Positions 59,084 through 64,000 of a stretch of DNA of 64,000 nt are shown piece by piece. The DNA is from Gaiellasilicea sp963789355. Lineage in GTDB: Bacteria; Actinomycetota; Thermoleophilia; Gaiellales; Gaiellaceae. The position numbers were made by a program, and so were the translations under genes. Below the pieces are notes generated by a model. The model saw only the letters and a program-made list of their open reading frames with translations. It searched no databases and had not been told where the DNA came from. The stretch spans positions 124,001 to 188,000 of the forward strand of contig CAWBKK010000010.1 of assembly GCA_963789355.1 (NCBI GenBank), in the 5' to 3' direction. Numbering within the stretch: position 1 is the first letter of the stretch; each line of letters starts with the position of its first letter.

Positions 59084-59089
59084 CACAAT
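59084..59089 (+). promoter_or_regulatory. Putative -10 box of hflX
   Basis: CACAAT ends 7 nt before the hflX GTG in a 28-bp divergent gap with no Shine-Dalgarno sequence. dapE on the other strand must be read from the same few bases or from within hflX. Confidence 0.4.
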
Positions 59090-59096
59090 CCCCGCA

Positions 59097-60428
59097 GTGA
59101 GGACGCGCCAGAACCCAAGCTCCGGCGTCGAGCCCGAGCGCGGGCTCGTCCTGGCAGTGCTCCCGCGGTCGGCCGACTCCGAGGAAGAGCTCGGCGAGCT
59201 GCGCGAGCTCGCCCGCACGGCAGGCGTCGAGCCGATCGCCGAGCTGGTGCAGCAGCGCTCGAGCCCGGATCCGCGCACCTACGTGGGCAAGGGCAAGCTC
59301 GAAGAGCTGAAGCAGGCCTACGAGGATGCCCACGCGGAGGTGCTGATCGTCGACGACGAGCTCGAGCCCGCCCAGCAGAAGGCACTCGAGAACGCCCTCA
59401 CAGCGCGCGTCGTCGACCGGACGCAGCTGATCCTCGACATCTTCGCCCAGCATGCGAGGAGCGCCGAGGGAAAGCTCCAGGTCGAGCTGGCGCAGCTCGA
59501 GTACAACCTGCCGCGGATGCGCGGGATGTGGCAGCACCTGGAGCGCCTCGGCGGCGGTACCGGCGCTCTCGGGGCCGGGGTCGGCACGCGCGGCCCCGGC
59601 GAGTCGCAGCTCGAGACCGACCGCCGGATCGCCCGGCGCAAGATCTCGCTGCTGCGGCGGCGGCTGAAGGAGGTCGGCAAGCATCGGGCGACGCGGCGCA
59701 AGGAGCGCGCGGCCAGCGGCACGCCGACCGTCGCACTGGCCGGCTACACGAACGTGGGCAAGTCGACGCTCCTGAACGCGCTCACGGGCGCAGAGGTGAG
59801 CGTCGAGAACCGGCTCTTCGAGACGCTCGACCCGACGACGCGCGGCTTCGAGCACGACGGCAAGCGCTACCTCGTCACCGACACGGTCGGTTTCATCCGC
59901 AAGCTGCCGACGCAGCTCGTCGAGGGCTTTGCGTCCACGCTCGAGGAGACGCTCGTCGCCGATCTCGTTCTGCACGTGATCGACGCCGCCGAGGCCGATG
60001 AGCGAATGGACGAGATGATCGAGGCCGTCGAGTCCGTCCTGCACGAGATCGGTGCAGACGACGTCCCGGTCGAGCTCGTGCTGAACAAGATCGACCAGGT
60101 CGACCCGCTCGGCCGGCGGCGGCTCTCGAACCGCTTCCCCGGCTCGCTGCAGGTCTCAGCGGTGACCGGAGAGGGCCTGGACGAGCTGCGCGAGCGGATC
60201 GCCGATCTCTTCTCCGGACGCTACGAGGACGTCCGGCTGCTGCTGCCGTACGAGGACGGCGGGAAGCTTGCCGAGCTGTACGCCCTCGGTGCCCCGATCG
60301 ACGAGCGCCAGGACTCGGAGGAAGGCGTGCTCGTGCGCGCGCGGCTACCGCGGCGCGAGGTGCGGCGCTTTGCCCGCTATCTGATCGCCGACGCGAGCGA
60401 CGCGCCGAAGGCAACCGAGTCTCTCTAG
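59097..60428 (+). CDS. hflX: Ribosome-associated GTPase HflX
   Basis: HflX splits stalled or hibernating ribosomes. The 443-residue protein has the N-terminal nucleotide-binding domain (RSSPDPRTYVGKGKLEELKQ, VVDRTQLILDIFAQHARSAE), a helical glycine-rich stretch (RLGGGTGALGAGVGTRGPGE) and the G domain with GYTNVGKSTLLNAL, DTVGFIRKLPTQLVEGF and NKID. The end carries a C-terminal domain after the G domain. miaA-hflX proximity is common in bacteria. Stop overlaps the convergent MazG-like gene by 4 nt. Confidence 0.95.
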   Translation: MRTRQNPSSGVEPERGLVLAVLPRSADSEEELGELRELARTAGVEPIAELVQQRSSPDPRTYVGKGKLEELKQAYEDAHAEVLIVDDELEPAQQKALENALTARVVDRTQLILDIFAQHARSAEGKLQVELAQLEYNLPRMRGMWQHLERLGGGTGALGAGVGTRGPGESQLETDRRIARRKISLLRRRLKEVGKHRATRRKERAASGTPTVALAGYTNVGKSTLLNALTGAEVSVENRLFETLDPTTRGFEHDGKRYLVTDTVGFIRKLPTQLVEGFASTLEETLVADLVLHVIDAAEADERMDEMIEAVESVLHEIGADDVPVELVLNKIDQVDPLGRRRLSNRFPGSLQVSAVTGEGLDELRERIADLFSGRYEDVRLLLPYEDGGKLAELYALGAPIDERQDSEEGVLVRARLPRREVRRFARYLIADASDAPKATESL

Positions 60429-60754
60429 CGCGTGTCGCCGCTGCCGTGGAGGACGCTTCGGCGCTGTCGGGACGCGAGCTTCTCCAGGTTCGCCTCCGCG
60501 AGCTCCTCGAGGTCGAGCCCGGCCTCGGTCGCGAGCTGCGCGACGTACCAGAGCACGTCCCCGAGCTCGGCCGCGATCGCCTCGCGGCGCTCCTCGGTTA
60601 GGGTCCCCCCGTCATCGCGGATTGCCTTTTTCACCTTCTCGGCCGTTTCGCCGGCTTCGCCGCACAGGCCGAGGGCGGGGTAGACGATGTTGTTACCGGC
60701 ATCCGGGTAGACGGCGGTCGCGCGTGACCGAGTCTGGTACTCCGAAAAGCGCAT
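60425..60754 (-). CDS. MazG-like nucleotide pyrophosphohydrolase
   Basis: A 109-residue all-alpha NTP pyrophosphatase. The metal-binding pattern is LCGEAGETAEKVKKAIRDD followed by AELGDVLWYVAQLATEAG, i.e. the E-x2-E ... E-x2-D signature. Single-domain members clean up non-standard or excess nucleotides; some belong to phages, but codon use and setting here look chromosomal. Convergent with hflX, divergent from the Nudix gene 25 bp away. Confidence 0.87.
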   Translation of the reverse strand: MRFSEYQTRSRATAVYPDAGNNIVYPALGLCGEAGETAEKVKKAIRDDGGTLTEERREAIAAELGDVLWYVAQLATEAGLDLEELAEANLEKLASRQRRSVLHGSGDTR

Positions 60755-60779
60755 TCGACAACCCTATCCCTCGCCGCGG

Positions 60780-61235
60780 ATGATGCGCGCAGAGCCGCGC
60801 ATCCGAGTCTCGGCGCTGTTGCGCTGGGGCGACGGCGTCCTCCTCTGCCGGCACGAGAAGAGAGGGAAGGCCGTCTGGCTGTTGCCTGGCGGCGGCGTCC
60901 ATTCCGGCGAAACCCTGATGGACGCACTCGGACGCGAGATCCGGGAGGAGGTGGGGATCGAGCCGCCCCCCTTCGAGGGCCCGATCGCGCTCGTCGACTC
61001 GATCGCGCCGAAAGGCACGCTCGTGACCAAGCACGTCGTCCACATCATCTTTGCCGGCGACGTCGACGGCTCGCTCGAGACCGTCGCATCGCAGGACGAA
61101 GCGGTTCGCGGCCATCGGATCTTCGCGGTCGACGAGCTCTCCGGCGTGGTGCTGCATCCGCCGATCCAACGCTTCCTGGAGCGCTGGCAGTCTGGGGATC
61201 CGGCGGTCTATCTTGGAGCGCTATGGACTCCGTGA
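60780..61235 (+). CDS. Nudix hydrolase
   Basis: A 151-residue Nudix protein. The Nudix box is complete: GGGVHSGETLMDALGREI followed by REEVGIE, with the metal-binding Glu residues. The start could be either ATG of ATGATG. Substrate (a nucleoside diphosphate derivative) unknown. Its last 13 nt overlap the decarboxylase gene; that frame and a GGAG near 61215 suggest one transcript. Confidence 0.9.
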   Translation: MMRAEPRIRVSALLRWGDGVLLCRHEKRGKAVWLLPGGGVHSGETLMDALGREIREEVGIEPPPFEGPIALVDSIAPKGTLVTKHVVHIIFAGDVDGSLETVASQDEAVRGHRIFAVDELSGVVLHPPIQRFLERWQSGDPAVYLGALWTP

Positions 61236-62623
61236 AGGACCTGCTCGGCCTCACGGCCGACTACTCGAGCACGTTCATCGACGGCCTCGACGAGCGCCGG
61301 GTCCGGCCGCAGGCGTCGATCGAGGAGCTTCGCGCGGCCCTGGGAGGGCCACTCCCGGCCCGCGGCACGGACGCAGCGGAGGTGATCGCCGAGCTGATCG
61401 ATGGGGCCGAGCCGGGGATCATGGCGATGCCGTCCGGACGCTTCTTCGGGTTCGTGATCGGTGGTGCGCTGCCCGCTGCGGTCGCGGCCGACTGGCTGAC
61501 CTCGGTCTGGGATCAGAACGCGGGCCTGATCGGGCCGACGCCGAGCGCGGGGGTGATCGAGGAGGTGGTGCTCGCCTGGCTGCAGGAGCTGTTGCAGCTT
61601 CCGGCCGGCGTCTCAGCGGGCTTCGTGACGGGCTGCCAGATGGCGCACGTGACCGCGCTCGCGGCGGCGCGCCACCGGATCCTCGAGCGAGCGGGATGGG
61701 ATCTCGCGCGGGAGGGGCTCCAGGGCGCGCCACGGATCCGCGTCCTCGTGGGCGAGGAGCGTCACGTCACAGTCGACCGCGCGCTCCGCTACCTCGGGAT
61801 CGGGAGCGCGCAGATCGAGGCTGTGCCGGCCGACGAGCAGGGACGGATGCGGGTCGATCGGCTTCCCGCGGCGCTCGCGGCCGGGGACGGGCCGACGATC
61901 GTGTGCGCGCAGCTGGGGAACGTGAACACCGGCTCCTGCGACGACGTGACCGCGGTCGCCGACGCCGTGGCGGGAACGGGCGCCTGGCTCCACGTCGACG
62001 GCGCGTTCGGCCTCTGGGCCACAGCCTCGCCGCGGCTTCGCCACCTCGTCGCGGGCGCCGAGCGCGCGGACTCGTGGGCGACGGACGCTCACAAGTGGTT
62101 GAACGTGCCGTACGACTCCGGGATCGCCTTCTGCGCCGACCCCGAGGCGCACCGGGCGGCGATGTCGGTGCGGGCGAACTATCTCGAGCAGGTCGACCCG
62201 GACGCGGCTCGCGACCAGATGGACTGGAACCCGGAGTTCTCCCGCCGCGCACGAGGGTTCCCGATCTACGCGGCGATCCGCGCGCTCGGTCGTGATGGGA
62301 TAGCAGCGATGGTCGAACGCTGCTGCGACCACGCGACCCGCTTTGCGGAGCTGCTCGGCTCTGAGCCCAACGTCGAGATCCTCAACGACGTCGTGCTCAA
62401 CCAGGTGCTCGTCCGCTTCGGAGACGACGACGAGGTCACGCGCGCGACGATCGCAGCGGTGCAGGGCGAGGGCACCTGCTGGCTCTCGGGCACGGTCTGG
62501 CAGGGGAGGGCGGCGATGCGGATCTCGGTCTCGAGCTGGCGGACGAGCGAGAACGACGTCGAGCGCTCGGCCGCTGCGATCCTCGAGGCGGCCACACGGG
62601 TCGCCGGCCCGCTGAGGGCGTAA
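61223..62623 (+). CDS. PLP-dependent group II decarboxylase-like protein, copy 1
   Basis: A 466-residue member of the glutamate/aromatic amino acid decarboxylase family. The PLP site is ATDAHKWLNVPYDSG, with Lys291; HVDGAFGLWA holds the Asp that contacts the PLP ring; GFVTGCQMAHVTALAAARH binds the phosphate; EERHVTVDRALRYLG has the stacking His. Substrate unknown: decarboxylation or decarboxylation-linked deamination of an aromatic acid are both possible. A close paralogue follows at once. The start overlaps the Nudix gene, with GGAG 5 nt upstream. Confidence 0.88.
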   Translation: MDSVKDLLGLTADYSSTFIDGLDERRVRPQASIEELRAALGGPLPARGTDAAEVIAELIDGAEPGIMAMPSGRFFGFVIGGALPAAVAADWLTSVWDQNAGLIGPTPSAGVIEEVVLAWLQELLQLPAGVSAGFVTGCQMAHVTALAAARHRILERAGWDLAREGLQGAPRIRVLVGEERHVTVDRALRYLGIGSAQIEAVPADEQGRMRVDRLPAALAAGDGPTIVCAQLGNVNTGSCDDVTAVADAVAGTGAWLHVDGAFGLWATASPRLRHLVAGAERADSWATDAHKWLNVPYDSGIAFCADPEAHRAAMSVRANYLEQVDPDAARDQMDWNPEFSRRARGFPIYAAIRALGRDGIAAMVERCCDHATRFAELLGSEPNVEILNDVVLNQVLVRFGDDDEVTRATIAAVQGEGTCWLSGTVWQGRAAMRISVSSWRTSENDVERSAAAILEAATRVAGPLRA

Positions 62624-63994
62624 GTGGAGCCCGTACGGGATCTGTTCGGCCTGACGGCCGACTACGCGGCGCGGTTCCACGACACGCTCGCCGACCGGCC
62701 CGTGCGCGCAGCGGCGACCTACGACGAGCTCGTCGAGGCACTCGGCGGCCCGCTGGCGGACGAGGGCGGCGAGGATGTCGAGGTCGTCTCGGAGCTGATC
62801 GCGGCCGCCGAGCCCGGCATCGTGGGCACGCAGACCGGGCGCTACTTCGGATTCGTGATCGGCAGCGCGCTGCCGTCGTCGGTCGCTGCGGACTGGCTCG
62901 CGACGACGTGGGACCAGGATGCGTTCTCGGTCGTCCTCTCGCCCGCGGCGGCAGCGGTGGAGACCGTTGCAGCAGGATGGCTCGCCGAGTTGCTGAGACT
63001 CCCTGCCGGCGTCTCCAGCGGCTTCGTCACGGGTGCCCAGGGGGCGAACACGACGGCTCTCGCCGCCGCCAGGCAGCACGTTCTCGCCCGCGCGGGCTGG
63101 GACGTCGCGAGAAACGGGCTTCAGGGCTCACCGCCGATCCGGGTTCTCGTCGGTGGCGAGCGTCATGTCACGATCGACCGCTCGCTCCGGCTGCTCGGGC
63201 TCGGAACCGCCGCCCTCGAGCTCGTCCCCGCCGACGGACAGGGGAGGATGCGGGCCGACGCGCTCCGGGACGCGCTCGCGGGAGTGCCCGGCCCCGCGAT
63301 CGTGTGCGCTCAGGCAGGGAACGTGAACTCGGGAGCCGTGGACCCGCTCAGCGAGATCGCGGCCGCCTGCCAGGCCGCGGGCGCCTGGCTCCACGTCGAT
63401 GGGGCCTTCGGCCTCTGGGCGGCGGCGAGCCCCAGGTTCCGGCACCTCACCGAGGGCTGCGAGCGCGCCGACTCGTGGGCGACGGACGCGCACAAGTGGC
63501 TGAACGTCCCGTACGACTCGGGCGTCGTCTTCTGCCGGCACCCGGAGTCGCACGGGGAGGCGATGGCCGTCGCCGCGAGCTATCTCCAGCGCGCCGAGGG
63601 TCGCAGCCCTTCCGACTGGGTGCCGGAGTCGTCGCGCCGCGCCCGCGGCTTTGCGATCTGGGCCGCCCTGCGCTCGCTCGGCCGCAACGGCGTCGCCGAC
63701 CTGGTCGACCGCTGCTGCGACCACGCCCGCGCGTTCGCCGACCTGCTCGGAGCACAGCCGGGCGTCGAGATCCTCAACGACGTGGTGCTCAATCAGGTCC
63801 TCGTTCGCTTCGGCGACGACGACGAGACGACGCGTGAGGTCGTCCGCCGCGTTCAGGCCGACGGCACCTGCTGGCTCGGCGCGACCGACTGGCAGGGCCG
63901 CGCTGCCCTGAGGATCTCCGTCTCCAGCTTCCGGACGACGAGCGACGACGTCGAGCGCAGCGTTGCCGCGATCCTGGCCGCGGCCGCCGCCTAG
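62624..63994 (+). CDS. PLP-dependent group II decarboxylase-like protein, copy 2
   Basis: A 456-residue paralogue of copy 1, starting directly after its stop codon (GTG, 0 nt gap). PLP-binding Lys291 sits at the same number in ATDAHKWLNVPYDSG, and HVDGAFGLWA is identical. The substrate-facing strip differs: TTWDQDAFSVVLSPAAAAVE here against SVWDQNAGLIGPTPSAGVIE in copy 1, and GAQGANTTALAAARQH against GCQMAHVTALAAARHR. The two may form a heterodimer or take different substrates. The gene ends 6 nt before the window edge. Confidence 0.88.
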   Translation: MEPVRDLFGLTADYAARFHDTLADRPVRAAATYDELVEALGGPLADEGGEDVEVVSELIAAAEPGIVGTQTGRYFGFVIGSALPSSVAADWLATTWDQDAFSVVLSPAAAAVETVAAGWLAELLRLPAGVSSGFVTGAQGANTTALAAARQHVLARAGWDVARNGLQGSPPIRVLVGGERHVTIDRSLRLLGLGTAALELVPADGQGRMRADALRDALAGVPGPAIVCAQAGNVNSGAVDPLSEIAAACQAAGAWLHVDGAFGLWAAASPRFRHLTEGCERADSWATDAHKWLNVPYDSGVVFCRHPESHGEAMAVAASYLQRAEGRSPSDWVPESSRRARGFAIWAALRSLGRNGVADLVDRCCDHARAFADLLGAQPGVEILNDVVLNQVLVRFGDDDETTREVVRRVQADGTCWLGATDWQGRAALRISVSSFRTTSDDVERSVAAILAAAAA

Positions 63995-64000
63995 CGGCGG

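Overview
The window reads as chromosome of a high-GC, deep-branching actinobacterium, probably Thermoleophilia-like (Gaiella/Solirubrobacter relatives). This rests on the actinobacterial integration host factor mihF followed by gmk-rpoZ-coaBC, very high GC at third codon positions, many GTG/TTG starts, and an RNA-decay set of RNase J, RNase Y and PNPase. It is almost all coding. No gap exceeds about 250 bases, and I see no IS element, CRISPR array, rRNA or tRNA.

Layout. 0-2.8 kb: end of pyrD, then mihF, gmk, rpoZ, coaBC. 2.8-8.2 kb: MoxR ATPase, DUF58 protein, membrane transglutaminase, a sugar nucleotidyltransferase and a TPR protein. 8.2-11.5 kb: an orphan PilB/GspE ATPase facing away from dtd, a small zinc-ribbon gene and an EamA exporter. 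11.6-18.9 kb: the translation operon rimP-nusA-ylxR-infB-DUF503-rbfA-nrnA-truB-ribF, preceded by an attenuator-like leader. 18.9-21.4 kb: a three-gene ABC exporter whose first permease seems to start at CTG. 21.6-28.8 kb: a gamma-glutamyltransferase-like gene, rpsO, pnp (with a mutually exclusive leader fold), an M16 peptidase, dapB and dapA.

28.8-33 kb, minus strand, is the most unusual block: a possible tiny membrane/secreted peptide with a duplicated ribosome-binding site and start, a membrane HD-GYP protein, and a DUF5317-MFS transporter fused to a transketolase-C/E1-beta-like domain. 33-46 kb: RNase J, then nucleoside salvage (ribokinase, nucleoside hydrolase, two BMP-type binding proteins, ABC ATPase, two permeases) interrupted by ftsK. 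46-52 kb: RodZ-like protein, cinA, recA, frameshifted recX, RNase Y and a cupin. 52-60 kb: miaB, an epimerase, miaA, a dapF homologue without either catalytic cysteine, then dapD-dapC-dapE on the opposite strand, and hflX. 60-64 kb: MazG-like and Nudix proteins and two tandem PLP decarboxylase paralogues.

Genes are packed with NTGA or TGATG start/stop overlaps. Many first genes lack a Shine-Dalgarno sequence but have a TANNNT-like hexamer 6-10 nt before the start codon, which suggests widespread leaderless transcripts. The best leads are the peptide/HD-GYP/MFS-fusion operon, the cysteine-less DapF, the pnp and rimP leaders, the zinc-tailed NusA, and two intergenic regions that each carry their own private pair of matching palindromes.
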